Shown in pieces: positions 36,201-45,274 of a stretch of 64,000 nt of DNA (position 1 is the first letter of the stretch; every line of letters starts with the position of its first letter). Below the pieces are notes generated by a model. It did not search any database. It worked only from the letters and a program-made list of their open reading frames with translations, and was not told where the DNA came from. Source of the DNA: Verrucomicrobiota bacterium (GTDB lineage Bacteria; Verrucomicrobiota; Verrucomicrobiia; Limisphaerales; UBA8199); the NCBI GenBank assembly GCA_003176045.1, contig PSRM01000337.1, positions 1 through 64,000 of the forward strand, written 5' to 3'. The position numbers were made by a program, and so were the translations under genes.

Positions 36201-37953
36201 TCGCAGCCCCCGAAATGTTGCCGCCAGAGACAGGCGTACCGCTGCCCGGCGTTCCGGTGTACCATTGGTAAGTCAACGTTGGCGCGCCACCCGCGGTGAC
36301 GGTGATAGATACGTTGGAACCTTGCATCACCACAGTGGGCTGTGGTTGCGCGGTAATGACCGGCGGGGCGCCGGCCGCGTTGTAGAGGTTCTGGATTTGC
36401 GCGGGGCTTAACAAGTTGCCAAAAAGAGCCAGGTGCGCCACCGATCCAAAGAAATGCCGGTTGTTGTAATCCGGCGCGGTGCCGACGAGAAAGGGTTGGC
36501 CGCCCGGCCCGCCATTTGGCTGGGTGCCGGTGCCCACCAGGCGGCCATCTACATAGAGAGATTCGGTTTTGCTGTTCTTGTCCCAAGTTCCCACCCAGAA
36601 ATGCCATTGGCCATCGTTTAAACCCAGGTTGGCGACAGCATCGCCGCCGTTGAATCCTTCAGCGAAATGGCCGATGCCGGCGGGGTCTTCAGCAAATCGG
36701 AACAGTACGTCGCCGGCCCCAAGCACATTTTGAAAGCCTGATACGGAACCGTTGGGGACCTGGACCCAGGCGGAAACCGACACCGACGCAGTGGGCGCCG
36801 AAACCAGGCCGTCGGCGTCTCCAAGACCCAGCAACCCGGCTACATTGAGAATGTTGACGGATGCATTACCGGCGCCGGAGAATGAGCACGCGTAACTATT
36901 GGCGCCCAGCCCGCTGAAGCTCGGCCCGGCAACACCAGGAGTGATGCCTGTCTCATAGTAGCCATTGAGGAAAGATCCGAGAGTGCCGTAGCTGTTGGCC
37001 ACAGGAGCAGACGCGTCGTCGAGCCGATAATAAAGCTGCGGATGGTCGTTGGCGACCAGCGTCTGATAAGCGGTGGCCGGCGCCGGGTTTGTGCCCGCCA
37101 TATAATGAGCCAAAATGTCGGACCCAGAAAGCACGTTCGAGTAAAACGCAACTTCATCCATGTACCCTTGAAAGACAAAGCCGCCATCGGATCGGTTGCC
37201 AATTGACAGCCCTCCGCCGGTGGACGGCACGTAACCGCCGGTGGCTGTGCCGGTGGCAACCTGCTGTCCATTGATGTACCCGATGGCGTTCGCGCCGTTG
37301 AAAGTGACCGCTACGTGATACCATGTGTTGGAGCGCATGTTGCCGTTTCCATCCAACAAAGCCGGCGGCACAGGCATCTGCATGTTCAGGGATGGCGTCG
37401 TGCCGTTATGGTTGAAGGTTTGGAAATTGAACGTGCCGGGCGTTCCGTTAAGGCCCTCGTAAATCAGCCAGCCAGCGTTGGGCGAAGCAGTGTCCATGCA
37501 GGCGACGGGGCACGCGTAATCGGGCGCGTAAGTGGCTGCGTAAACGAACCCAGGGTCCAGGGGCGAGTTGACCCAGAATTCGATCGTAAAGGCCGAGGCG
37601 GTGGCGTAGGCAGGGTCGTATGGAACCTGCATCAGCGGATTGAATCCGGAGGCCCCGCTGAACAGCGCCGCCGAATCGGAATCACCTGCCAGGGCGCCTT
37701 TGACGCCCGGGAAAGCGCCGTCTTTATAGAGGCCATTGTCCGCGCCGCCGAGCGTGCCGGAATTGGCCGCCGCGGGTTTGCTGCCTGGCGGTGCGTTTGT
37801 CTCAGTCAAAGGCCAGTAGCCCAGCGGATTGAGATTTGTTACCGCCTGGAAAAACGCAGATTGCGCTCCGGCATTAAACGATGCCAGCAATGCCAGCGAC
37901 GCGATCGTGACGAGGGAGTTGAACTGCTTACGCATAGGGGACTTCATATTCAT
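33271..37953 (-). CDS. Giant secreted LamG and Ig-domain protein
   Basis: 1,560 residues with a signal peptide (NSLVTIASLALLASFNAGAQ). Four LamG/concanavalin-type domains are spread along it in two pairs; each starts with a LNPLGYWPL- or HPLIYYRLDE-like motif and contains FTIEFWVN- or LTAWVQ-like and GNWHFLVGVWDG-like strands. Ig-like domains (QPQPTVVMQGSNVSITVTAG; QPVSTVVAQGNTATLSVGAN; QPSPTNITLYAGNAVSYNLG) lie between and after them. A carbohydrate-like beta domain ends the protein, and there is no clear anchor. Such proteins are typical of Verrucomicrobiota and presumably bind polysaccharide at or outside the cell surface. The start may also be the ATG at 37947. Confidence 0.85.
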   Translation of the reverse strand: MNMKSPMRKQFNSLVTIASLALLASFNAGAQSAFFQAVTNLNPLGYWPLTETNAPPGSKPAAANSGTLGGADNGLYKDGAFPGVKGALAGDSDSAALFSGASGFNPLMQVPYDPAYATASAFTIEFWVNSPLDPGFVYAATYAPDYACPVACMDTASPNAGWLIYEGLNGTPGTFNFQTFNHNGTTPSLNMQMPVPPALLDGNGNMRSNTWYHVAVTFNGANAIGYINGQQVATGTATGGYVPSTGGGLSIGNRSDGGFVFQGYMDEVAFYSNVLSGSDILAHYMAGTNPAPATAYQTLVANDHPQLYYRLDDASAPVANSYGTLGSFLNGYYETGITPGVAGPSFSGLGANSYACSFSGAGNASVNILNVAGLLGLGDADGLVSAPTASVSVSAWVQVPNGSVSGFQNVLGAGDVLFRFAEDPAGIGHFAEGFNGGDAVANLGLNDGQWHFWVGTWDKNSKTESLYVDGRLVGTGTQPNGGPGGQPFLVGTAPDYNNRHFFGSVAHLALFGNLLSPAQIQNLYNAAGAPPVITAQPQPTVVMQGSNVSITVTAGGAPTLTYQWYTGTPGSGTPVSGGNISGAATSTLTFTAAQPANNAEYYVVVTNPGGSTTSVGVNLSVLTTALAGNYFPSIIKLNPLGYWPLSENTLPPPSDIAANYGTLGAAGNAACSSTVLHQWSGSGPGLTPDGDTGIFMDGSAAVVTLPFSPVLSLNAPFSAEAWLLANNTGATQCPLACMDAGNPRSGWLIYMDGVNPGSYNLRFYNRNGTAPSLSISSPANGINGGQWYHVVAVYDGTTAYLYVNGQLAVSAAPSGFVANDAGALTIGARSDDSFFFNGGEDEVAIYTNALSAATVLAHYQTGTNNASPGTAYQTLVLQSHPLIYYRLDEPAYTAPPETSDPVAHNYGALGSSDNGYYLPGSFPGTVPGPRVAGFPISTACRFNSAFAGYVDVPVDSNNGLNVVGPVTLTAWVQGSPADNRFQSMAGRGDTSYRFGLEGNGRAHFADGNDGNGDVVGGGINDGNWHFLVGVWDGFNQLIYIDGALSQSQADSVGIPGNGANFVMGGVPDYLPGRIFNGNVSQVAVFGAALSAPQIQSLFYSAQVLPYITNQPVSTVVAQGNTATLSVGANGTPSLGYQWYKGTTPVSNAGDFSGANTATLTVSTAQTPDSGSFKVVITNSFGSVTSSVATLLVTPSPYIVSQPSPTNITLYAGNAVSYNLGVVGNAPLSFQWYSGASAIGGATSSNLTFASTVGTNHFFCIVTNSYGAVTSIVTTVVAQLFVAPATGFVLNFAAPPNGTAADVYSGPGAYNDNPANLNTNWNPYAPGSGTATAAATNTAGGVTLITSTLNFGFNNTGVTPTPPGSPPNGDPTYLVGTEDAVNGGAPGIGTSSNPMGQFIVNNLPRGTYSLYVYAENYDGDRGSVIALAPANHGAPDHGIYATTNGIVNGLNAPHSHANLVEGDNYVFFHQVVPDVLGTISGTYIPNPNPISGNNGEAPFNGLQLVLNTLSIVKGAGATVTVTWTGGVLYSAPSLSGPWNPVGGSSPQNLPASGSAQYFLVW

Positions 37954-38410
37954 TGGTTTGCCATTTTACCGGTGATTCGGCGCAAACCTTAGCACCACTC
38001 AATGGCAAGCGTGAGCTACCGAAAGCGGTAGTCTTGCGTGGAAGGGGGTAACTCCCCATTGCCTATTTGCTCCCGATTGCTGCAGTTGGCTTTCGGCTAT
38101 CTCCTGAACACGGCTTCTGAAATCCTTGGCGCGCCACAGCGCAGCGAAGGCGGCGGCTGAAATCTTGGAACCTGAATTTCCGGCTAGTCGCCCTTCGCGC
38201 CCCTTCCCTCCCTCCTGCTATTTTCTATCTTCTATTTTCTATTCCCCCGCCTTCTTCTCTGAAATCTGAAATCCTGAAATTTGAAATTCCCTCCCCTCGC
38301 GTCCCGTCCGTGAATGACCGTCCTTCCCTTCCCTCTCTTTCAGTCCCTTTTGCCATCTGTCTTTTGCCATTCGCCAATTCCGCCGACCGTCTGGTCCGCT
38401 CCCTGCCGCC
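37954..38410. other. Intergenic region with degenerate T/C-rich tandems
   Basis: No gene is supported. From about 38215 it consists of short degenerate repeats such as TTCTATTTTCTATT, CTGAAATCTGAAATCC and TTTTGCCATCTGTC. Confidence 0.6.
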
Positions 38411-39217
38411 CTATCGCAAGACGTAGCATCCGTCAACGGTCCCTAATCCCGTCTCCGCAGCCACCTGTTCCAGGTGATCCTTCCGCCTCTCCCAGTCCGG
38501 CATGACCCGCCGCAGCAAATCGTAAAACGCGCGCCCATGCGCCGCGTGCAGGAGATGGCAAAGTTCGTGGGTCACTACGTAGTCAATGCAGGAAGGCGGC
38601 GCCTGCACCAGCTCAGGGTTGAGGTAAACTACGCCGCGGCGCGTCCAGCTTCCCCAGCGCTTACGCATCCTCCTCAATCTCAACTCAGGGCAGCTCACTC
38701 GGCCATGGAATCGCTTCAAACATCCAGCCAGGCTTCGTTCAAATCTCTTTCTCGCGTGGACCACGAACCATGTAGCCACCAGCCTTCGCACCCTCCCACC
38801 CCCGGTTTTCCCTTCTGTCTCTACGCGTATGAATTTCCCCACCAGCTTGACGCCTTCCTGCGGACCTTCCACTACTTTGAGCCGATACTGTCTCCCTAGA
38901 TACCGGTGCGTCTCCCCGCTCACGTACCTGCGCGGCGGCACGGTCGGCTGGAAACGTGAGAAGTAATCCTGTTGACGCCGTATCCACCTCGCCCGCCTTC
39001 GCAGGAGCGCCTTCACCGCCTCCAACTCAATTCCGCGCGGGGCTGTTACCACCACGTTCATGTCCGGCCTCACCGTGATCCCAACTGTCCTGCGCGCCGT
39101 CCACTTTAACCGAAACTCAACCCAGCCCGCCGCGGCAGACACGCGATGCAGCTCCTCTCCAACCTTCGTTCCCTCAGTTCGCGTCTTTGCTCTCTCGCGC
39201 ATCACAGCATACCGCAT
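38411..39217 (-). CDS. YgjP-type (DUF45) zinc metallopeptidase
   Basis: 268 residues. The C-terminal half carries the DUF45/WSS1-like zinc motif VTHELCHLLHAAHGRAF (HExxH followed by a distal His), preceded by RWGSWTRRGVVYLNPELVQA, typical of the YgjP family. The N-terminal half is a positively charged beta domain. YgjP-like genes are frequently encoded beside type I restriction genes, as here, where it follows hsdR by about 200 bases in the same direction. The substrate is not known. Confidence 0.88.
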   Translation of the reverse strand: MRYAVMRERAKTRTEGTKVGEELHRVSAAAGWVEFRLKWTARRTVGITVRPDMNVVVTAPRGIELEAVKALLRRRARWIRRQQDYFSRFQPTVPPRRYVSGETHRYLGRQYRLKVVEGPQEGVKLVGKFIRVETEGKTGGGRVRRLVATWFVVHARKRFERSLAGCLKRFHGRVSCPELRLRRMRKRWGSWTRRGVVYLNPELVQAPPSCIDYVVTHELCHLLHAAHGRAFYDLLRRVMPDWERRKDHLEQVAAETGLGTVDGCYVLR

Positions 39218-39424
39218 AGCTTCTAGTGCATCCTACTTAGTAGGAATCACCCTGTAGTAGAGTCATATACACGTGGGGCATGCTAATACATTTAGAAAAT
39301 TCCGCGTCATTCCCGAACGCGTCTTGAATGTAACGTTTTAACCTTTTAACTTTTTTAACGATTTAACCCGTATAGTCAGTGGGCCGTGGTCGGTGGTCTG
39401 TGGTCTGCGGTCTGTGGTCCCTTC

Positions 39425-42400
39425 TCACCGCCCATACCGATTCTTCGCTATATCCAGCGATCGCTCGATAATCGCATCCATGTCCTCCGCCGACAGCGCC
39501 AGCCCATGCTCCGACCTCGCATCATAAAGCAAATCATCAATTGCATTTCGCATTTCGTTCTGCCGGTCCGCGTTCGTTCGCCAATCCACCACCAACCGCG
39601 ACTGAATCGCATCATCTATCCGCACCGCCAAATCCGCTGAGACCGCCGGCAGCCCGTCCTCGCCGACCTTGAGCCGATCCAGCACCTCATTCACGACCCC
39701 GTAGAACGCCTTCGCCACGTCTCGGTTCCGCAGAACCGGCGGCAGATTGTCCCCCGTCCGCGTCACCACCGCTTCCATGACCTCCTGCGCGCGCTTCAAA
39801 TACTCCGCCTCGCTGATCCGCCGCTCCCGGTAAGCCGCAATTGCTTCCTGTAGTATTTTCGAAAACCGCCGGTAAAACACCGGATCATCATCCATTCTCT
39901 CCGTGATCGTCCGCTCTGTCCGATGCGCAATGGTATCCGCCTTCGACCCAACCGTCTCCAGCTTCTCGACCTCCGCCTTGAATTTCTCCCGCTCGAAAAT
40001 GCTCACCAGCTCCGTGATCTTGCACACCTCGTTCGCCGTCACGTGCGTGTCCACCAGCTTCTGCACCTTCGCCTCATACTCCCTGTAATCTATCTCCTCC
40101 GCATACCGCTTCTTTACCGCCGCTCGCAGTTTCATAGAAAACGCCAGGTCATCCTTATACCGCTTGAGCTTCCTCTCGGGTGTCTCCTTCAAAAATCGCG
40201 AACTCGACAGCGCCACCGCCAGCACTCTGTTATATCCGCACAGCTTTTCATAGAATTTCTGCCGCAGTTCCCCATCCGCCAGCAGCCGCTCATACTCTTC
40301 TTCATCCAGCTTGTTCTTTACTCCTTTGAACACGTCCAGTAATTCCGAATGTTTTTGCGGCACCTGCCCGGCCACCTCCGCTATGTCCGCCAGCGCGCCA
40401 CTCACATCCTCAGCGTCGAAATCCGGCAGCGACGAATACAAATCCATCGCCTCGTCCAGCTCCTGGATCACTCCGTAATAATCCACCACATACCCAAAAT
40501 CTTTCCCTTCCCACAACCGGTTCACTCGCGCTATCGCCTGCAACAGCGCGTGCTCCTTCAGTGACCGGCACACATACAACACAGTGTTCCGCGGGGCGTC
40601 GAATCCGGTCAGCAGCTTGTCCACCACAATGATGATCTCCGGCTCAGGCCCGTTCTTGAACGCATTGATCAACTGCCGGTTGTATTCCTTCTCCTTCCCA
40701 TACTTTGCCATCATCACCTTCCAAAACGCCTGCACCTCTTCTTTCCCGACACTATACACGTCCTCGTTGCCCTCGCGCGTGTCCGGCCCCGAGATCAGCA
40801 CCTCCGATGTCACCCCGCCAAATTCGTCCAAACACTTCTTATACTTAATAGCGCTCGCTTTGTCTGGCGCGGTAAGCTGCGCCTTGAACCCCGTCCCCTG
40901 CCAATTCTCCACGTAGTGTTGCCGTATGTCATGGGCCACCACGTAAATCCGGCTCTGCGCCTTGTTCAGTTGGTCCGCCGTCGCGAACTTCCGCTTCAGG
41001 TCCGCCCGCTGCGCGTCATTGAGCGGCGCCGTCGCCACCTCGAACCATTTGTCTATCGCCTTCTCCTGCACTTCCTGCAAAGCGTGCCGCCCTTCATACA
41101 GCAGCGGCACCACCGCCTTGTCTTTCACCGCCTGGTCAATCGTGTAGGCCGGCAGAATCATTCCCCCAAATCGCCGCGCCGTGTTTTTCTCCCGCTTCAT
41201 CAGCGGCGTTCCCGTGAACCCGATAAAGCACGCCTTCGGCAGCACCTTCTCCATCTGCGCCCCCGCCTCCCCATACACGCTCCGGTGGCTTTCATCCACC
41301 AGCACAAATAGGTTGGGCGACTCGTCATGGAACTCGCCCGCTTTCAGCGCCGCATCAAATTTGTCCAGCACCGTCGTCATTACCGACGCCTTGCCCTCCG
41401 TAATCAACCGCGCCAGGTGCTTCCCCGTCTGCGCCTGCACCGGCTCCAGGCCGCAGTGCCGGAATGTCTTTTCGATCTGTTCATCCAGGTCAATCCGGTC
41501 CGTGACCAGCAACAGTCGCGGCCCAACAATCTCAGGCTCCAGCGCCAATGATTTCCCCAGCATCACCATCGTCAGCGATTTCCCCGAGCCCTGCGTATGC
41601 CACACCACCCCGCCCAATCGCCGGCCATCCGCCCCAATCTTGCTCACCCGCTCCACGATGTTCTTCACCGCGAAATATTGCTGGTAGCGCGCGATCTTCT
41701 TTTCTCCCGCATCAAATACAATGAACCGCCACGCCAATTCCAGCAGCCGCTCGGGCCGGCACAAACAATAAATCGCTTTGTCCTGCTCCGTTACCTGCCT
41801 CGGCTGCGCCTCCAGTTCGTCAAAATACGCCCGCACGTACCCAAACCGGTCCGCGAATAGCTTCTCCTTTTGCGCCTTGCTCAAAGGCCGGTTCACAATC
41901 GCCCCAACCTCTGCCTCGATATTTTTCTCCCTGCTCCCCTCCAACTCTCGCCACTTCGACCAGAACTTCGCCGCCGTCCCGGTCGTCCCAAACGCCGCCT
42001 CGTTCTTCGATACCCCCGCCAGCAACTGCGCATACGTAAACAAACTCGGGATATACTCATCGCTCTGGTTCCGTATTTGCTGCGAAATCGCCTGCGTCAG
42101 CGGATCCTTCATATCTGGCCGCTTGCACTCGATCACCCCCAGCGGTATCCCGTTTACAAACAGCACAATGTCCGGTCGGCACAATTCCTTGCTCCCCGAC
42201 CGCTCCACCTCAAACTCCTCTACCACGTGAAACACGTTGTTCGAAGGCGTCCGCCAATCAATATACTTTAGCGTGAAGCTCTTGGTGTCCTCATCCACCG
42301 TCTGTTCCAACGCCTTGCCCAGGCTCAACAGGTCATAAATCTGCTCGCTCGTCCGTACCAGCCCGTCGAACGGAATGTCCTTCAGACTCTGAATCGCCGA

Positions 42401-42625
42401 TTGGATGGCACCCTCGCTGAAATCCTGCTCTTTGCCCCGATACCGCACCTTGTTCAACCTACGCAATTGCTCCGCCAATATCCCTTCCAGCAACACATTC
42501 GATAGCTTCCCCTTCCGCTCCAAATAAACTTCCTGTGGCCGCAGATACACATACCCCAGGTTCTGCAACAACTGCAACGCCGGCACTTGCGATATATGAT
42601 CTTCCTGAAACGAAGGTGTGTTCAT
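39425..42625 (-). CDS. hsdR: Type I restriction endonuclease R subunit
   Basis: 1,066 residues, normal for HsdR. The N-terminal nuclease domain has CRPDIVLFVNGIPLGVIECK (Asp and ExK near residues 155-170). The translocase motor follows, with Walker A in VVWHTQGSGKSLTMV (near 345), the DEAD-like box LVDESHRS (near 440), FIGFTGTPLMKREKN and ITGFDAP-like motif VDKLLTGFDAPRNT. The C-terminus is helical. Together with HsdM and HsdS it would form a DNA translocating restriction enzyme. It is separated from hsdS and hsdM by about 6.6 kb containing the CBASS-like cassette and a repeat-filled gap. Confidence 0.96.
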   Translation of the reverse strand: MNTPSFQEDHISQVPALQLLQNLGYVYLRPQEVYLERKGKLSNVLLEGILAEQLRRLNKVRYRGKEQDFSEGAIQSAIQSLKDIPFDGLVRTSEQIYDLLSLGKALEQTVDEDTKSFTLKYIDWRTPSNNVFHVVEEFEVERSGSKELCRPDIVLFVNGIPLGVIECKRPDMKDPLTQAISQQIRNQSDEYIPSLFTYAQLLAGVSKNEAAFGTTGTAAKFWSKWRELEGSREKNIEAEVGAIVNRPLSKAQKEKLFADRFGYVRAYFDELEAQPRQVTEQDKAIYCLCRPERLLELAWRFIVFDAGEKKIARYQQYFAVKNIVERVSKIGADGRRLGGVVWHTQGSGKSLTMVMLGKSLALEPEIVGPRLLLVTDRIDLDEQIEKTFRHCGLEPVQAQTGKHLARLITEGKASVMTTVLDKFDAALKAGEFHDESPNLFVLVDESHRSVYGEAGAQMEKVLPKACFIGFTGTPLMKREKNTARRFGGMILPAYTIDQAVKDKAVVPLLYEGRHALQEVQEKAIDKWFEVATAPLNDAQRADLKRKFATADQLNKAQSRIYVVAHDIRQHYVENWQGTGFKAQLTAPDKASAIKYKKCLDEFGGVTSEVLISGPDTREGNEDVYSVGKEEVQAFWKVMMAKYGKEKEYNRQLINAFKNGPEPEIIIVVDKLLTGFDAPRNTVLYVCRSLKEHALLQAIARVNRLWEGKDFGYVVDYYGVIQELDEAMDLYSSLPDFDAEDVSGALADIAEVAGQVPQKHSELLDVFKGVKNKLDEEEYERLLADGELRQKFYEKLCGYNRVLAVALSSSRFLKETPERKLKRYKDDLAFSMKLRAAVKKRYAEEIDYREYEAKVQKLVDTHVTANEVCKITELVSIFEREKFKAEVEKLETVGSKADTIAHRTERTITERMDDDPVFYRRFSKILQEAIAAYRERRISEAEYLKRAQEVMEAVVTRTGDNLPPVLRNRDVAKAFYGVVNEVLDRLKVGEDGLPAVSADLAVRIDDAIQSRLVVDWRTNADRQNEMRNAIDDLLYDARSEHGLALSAEDMDAIIERSLDIAKNRYGR

Positions 42626-42766
42626 AACGCCCGTCGTCCTCGTCCTCCTCCTCGCTTGCCCGCCGTAGCCTTGGCGCAGGTGGGTCCTCGTCCTCGATTT
42701 CCAAAGTCCGCTATCCTCCGACTTTTTTCTTTTATTCTCGGCACTCCAAGCTTCGGCTTAATCCCG

Positions 42767-42850
42767 TAGGGATGGCAGACAATAGCCCAGCGTTTCAACG
42801 CTGGGTCCCCTATCCCAGATAGAACAAGTCCCGTGAGGGACGACAGAGCC
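42767..42850. repeat. Hairpin element with CCCAGCGTTTCAACGCTGGG core
   Basis: The 20-base core is a perfect palindrome-like stem, flanked by CCGTAGGGATGGCAGAC and AAGTCCCGTGAGGGACGAC. Similar elements are common in Planctomycetota and Verrucomicrobiota genomes. Confidence 0.85.
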
Positions 42851-43052
42851 GGTTTCTCTGTCTTTCGTCCCCGAAACCACGCTAGTTGATCCCGCAAATG
42901 CGACTTCGAAGCTAAACCGGCCTGCAATTCTCCCTCGGACTGGAATCCCGATTCATCGGGACTTCGGAAGGGGAGAGGGCCGGGGTGAGGGGTCCTTCCG
43001 CCTTTTGGGTTCATGCCGACGGTTGCGCTTCTCCCTCCCATCCCCTTACCAC

Positions 43053-43172
43053 AAAATGAATTATGAATTTCCATAGTTAACTTTCGCGCTCGAAAATGAA
43101 TTATGGATTCCCATAGTTAACTTTCCCTTTCAAAATTGAACTATAGATTTCCATGGTTAACTCTCGTCCCCG
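43053..43172. repeat. Three 40-bp tandem direct repeats
   Basis: Units begin at 43053, 43093 and 43133. Each has AAAATGAATTAT-like, ATTTCCATAGTTAACT-like and C-rich parts, with the ends varying most. The period is exactly 40. The units are AT-rich compared with the surroundings. They are adjacent, with no spacers, so this is not a CRISPR array. Confidence 0.9.
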
Positions 43173-43307
43173 AAGCCCGGAGAACCCGCCAACCCCAGTT
43201 CGCGCCAAAGCCGGCCGACGATTCTCCCTCGGACTGAAATCCCGACCCATCGGGACTTCGGAAGGGGAGAGGGCCGGGAGAGTTCCCCGGACCTTTCCGC
43301 GCATTGA

Positions 43308-43412
43308 GCCCCAGAACGTACCTTTGCAGGACAATCGGCCGACGATTCTCCCTCTCCCTTTCGGAATGGGAGAGGGTCGGGGTGAGGGGTCTTTCTCGGT
43401 AGAGCCGTTCAT
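43308..43412. repeat. 105-bp dispersed element, second copy
   Basis: Near-identical to 17418-17522, including the shared outer sequences CCCCAGAACGTA and CTCGGTAGAGCCGTTCATG and the inner CCCTTTCGGAATGGG hairpin. The two copies are about 26 kb apart and in the same orientation. Confidence 0.9.
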
Positions 43413-43612
43413 GAGGAGGGTCCGGCTTTCACGTTCCCCGTGAGGGCGGCTTTGTAGTTCCCGACATGAGTCCCCCCAAAAAAGCACCCGCCCTGGTGCG
43501 CCGTTCTAACGAGAGGCGTGGCGGGTTTGTTAAACAAACTGTATTGCTTGTTGGCTGCCACGTCAAAAATCTTCGAAAGACTCTCCACGCCGCTTTTTCC
43601 GCTCTCCCTCCG

Positions 43613-43713
43613 CGCCGCGTAGCGGCACCCCGACAGTAGCCGTGGGCTTCCAGCCCACGGTGGACGCACCCAAGACCCTCCTGCGTCGCGTAGCGACGCC
43701 TGAAAACCGCGCT
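43613..43713. repeat. Hairpin element with GGGCTTCCAGCCC centre, inverted copy
   Basis: Reverse-complement relative of 22214-22309, with CGTGGGCTTCCAGCCCACG and GCGTCGCGTAGCGACGC. It ends about 20 bases from the 3' end of the second CD-NTase gene. Confidence 0.88.
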
Positions 43714-43734
43714 AACCAGATCAACTGACATAAT

Positions 43735-44739
43735 TTAAGCCCCAGTGTTTTCTTGCGACTCTCCGCCTCCCTGCCCATTGTTGTTGCTGCACTCAAATTC
43801 CAGAAAAAATCCACCCGTCTGAAATACCCAATCCCACGCAGCTCGCGCTTGTGCCCAGGTGCATTTTTCCTCCCACAAGACCTCCAGCTGTTTTAACGCC
43901 TCCGACACTCGTTGATGCAACTCGCTCATGTTTTCATCAGCGTCAGATTTTGTTAACCGATCTCGCGCCGACTCTGGCTGGGCCCGGTTCCAAACAACCC
44001 GCGATTTTTGAAGTCTTTCATGCAGGTTCGACAGCAGGAAATAAAACGCTTTATCATCTCTCTCGTATGATCGCTCAAAGCACTCGTCCGCGAGCATCGT
44101 CAATTTCAGCCCGTTCGGCATATTCCACTGTTTTCCACGGCTGCGAGCGAAACGTTTGAGCAGCCTGATCATGCGGCGAAACTGGCCGCCGGCATCGTCC
44201 TGAATCTGATTCAACTTTTGAACTCGCTCTTCGAACCACCTGTTGATCTCCGTAGGATCAGAAGCTTTCCATCCGTCTTTTCCTGCCAACTGCTGACGCT
44301 CATCCGAAGTATCTGCATCGCTCACTCGAAAAGAGGGGACATCCACGTGGTAACCCTCAGAATAATAGACGCGCACACAATTCCCAAGGATCTCCGGCTG
44401 CCTGCTAAACTTTTCTTCCTTCAGCGCGTCACATACCATTGCCCTGACCTCATCGGAATCCATGTCAAAGAATCCGAAAAACGGACCCTCCAGGCTTTCA
44501 GAGTAAAAACTTACACCATCGTCTATATCGTAATCGCCGTCCTCTTCCTGAATTGTAGTTCGAATCGCCATCGAGCCCTGCGCTATAAAATCCCTAATCT
44601 TTACCCGCTTGGGTAGATTTGCCCTTAACCGATTGCGATTCGCCTCTCGCTTTCTGTACAGATCGTCACGCACGGCGTCCGGTAAATTCACTTTGACCGC
44701 CTCATACGCCTGCAGTGCCGCATGGTAATTGATGTTCAT
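43735..44739 (-). CDS. CD-NTase (DncV-like CBASS oligonucleotide cyclase), second copy
   Basis: 334 residues. The nucleotidyltransferase core is intact: QGSMAIRTTIQ (G55-S56), then DYDIDDGVSF (D71 and D73) and the third acid in YHVDVPSF (D133). These are the metal-binding residues of cGAS/DncV-like cyclases, which make cyclic di- or trinucleotides on phage infection. The helical C-terminal half (FRRMIRLLKRFARSRGKQWN and PNGLKLTMLADECF) also fits the DncV-like group. It resembles the other CD-NTase of this operon along most of its length but is shorter at the C-terminus, ending in a Gly/Asn-rich tail. It is the last gene before the repeat-filled gap. Confidence 0.9.
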   Translation of the reverse strand: MNINYHAALQAYEAVKVNLPDAVRDDLYRKREANRNRLRANLPKRVKIRDFIAQGSMAIRTTIQEEDGDYDIDDGVSFYSESLEGPFFGFFDMDSDEVRAMVCDALKEEKFSRQPEILGNCVRVYYSEGYHVDVPSFRVSDADTSDERQQLAGKDGWKASDPTEINRWFEERVQKLNQIQDDAGGQFRRMIRLLKRFARSRGKQWNMPNGLKLTMLADECFERSYERDDKAFYFLLSNLHERLQKSRVVWNRAQPESARDRLTKSDADENMSELHQRVSEALKQLEVLWEEKCTWAQARAAWDWVFQTGGFFLEFECSNNNGQGGGESQENTGA

Positions 44740-44800
44740 CGCAATTACGCAGCAAGCGCGGTTTCTGTTGTCCCAAGCCTCACGTTCTGTAAGCGCTCCC

Positions 44801-45274
44801 TCATTCCGTTCGTTCTTTCACCTCGTCATCGTTGGCCAGCGGTTTGGCAGCCTTCGTCGCCTCTCCGTGCAAAGCAGATTTTCCAAGCCATCTTCCGGTC
44901 AGCAAATAGATCTCGTAGAATACCAGCCACTCGGCGGTCCAAGGCACGATCGTGTCTGCCAGGTGCCACTTCGTTTCCCAAGGCTGTTCCCGCCAGTCAT
45001 ACAGACATAATGTGCCATTCCGATAAAAGTGAAGCCTGGTCTCCGGCTCAATCTTCGGTTCGAGAATCCTCACCGCGGGAGAATCCCAGGGCCGGTAATT
45101 CACCTCTACCCGGTACTCCGGGCTGCATTCTGTTGGCCTTATTCTGCCCCGACTGCGCAGGCTGTCTCCCGAAATCCGGCTGTGCAAAAAAGGAAAACGC
45201 TCTCGCAGGAGGGCTTCCTCCACAACCAAACGCCTATGCTTCTCCGCGCTACTTTTTGGAATGAACATCCCCAT
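44801..45274 (-). CDS. E2-like CBASS accessory protein (short type II CBASS)
   Basis: 157 residues. The core HFYRNGTLCLYDWREQPWE, then HLADTIVPWTAEWLVFYEIY and LLTGRWLG, matches the ubiquitin-conjugating-enzyme-like proteins that accompany CD-NTases in short type II CBASS. The Cys at residue 90 in GTLCLY is the likely catalytic residue. In the known systems the E2-like protein acts on the C-terminus of its cyclase and raises its activity. Here it is encoded between two cyclases, overlapping the first one by 26 bases, so which one it modifies is open. There is no E1 domain or JAB protease gene nearby, in keeping with the short type. Confidence 0.78.
   Translation of the reverse strand: MGMFIPKSSAEKHRRLVVEEALLRERFPFLHSRISGDSLRSRGRIRPTECSPEYRVEVNYRPWDSPAVRILEPKIEPETRLHFYRNGTLCLYDWREQPWETKWHLADTIVPWTAEWLVFYEIYLLTGRWLGKSALHGEATKAAKPLANDDEVKERTE

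Larger units (their letters stand above)
42626..43734. other. Repeat-filled gap between the second CD-NTase and hsdR
   Basis: About 1.1 kb without a supported gene. In order it holds a TCCTCG microsatellite (about 42634-42700), the hairpin at 42767-42850, a CCCTTCGGAAGGG element (42934-42994), three 40-bp tandem units (43053-43172), another short hairpin (43210-43278), the 105-bp element (43308-43412) and a GGGCTTCCAGCCC element (43613-43713). Six elements in one gap suggest repeated insertion or exchange here. Confidence 0.75.

Noticed and set aside
43053-43172. Possible CRISPR array
   Set aside because: The 40-bp units are adjacent without unique spacers, there are only three, and no cas genes lie nearby.
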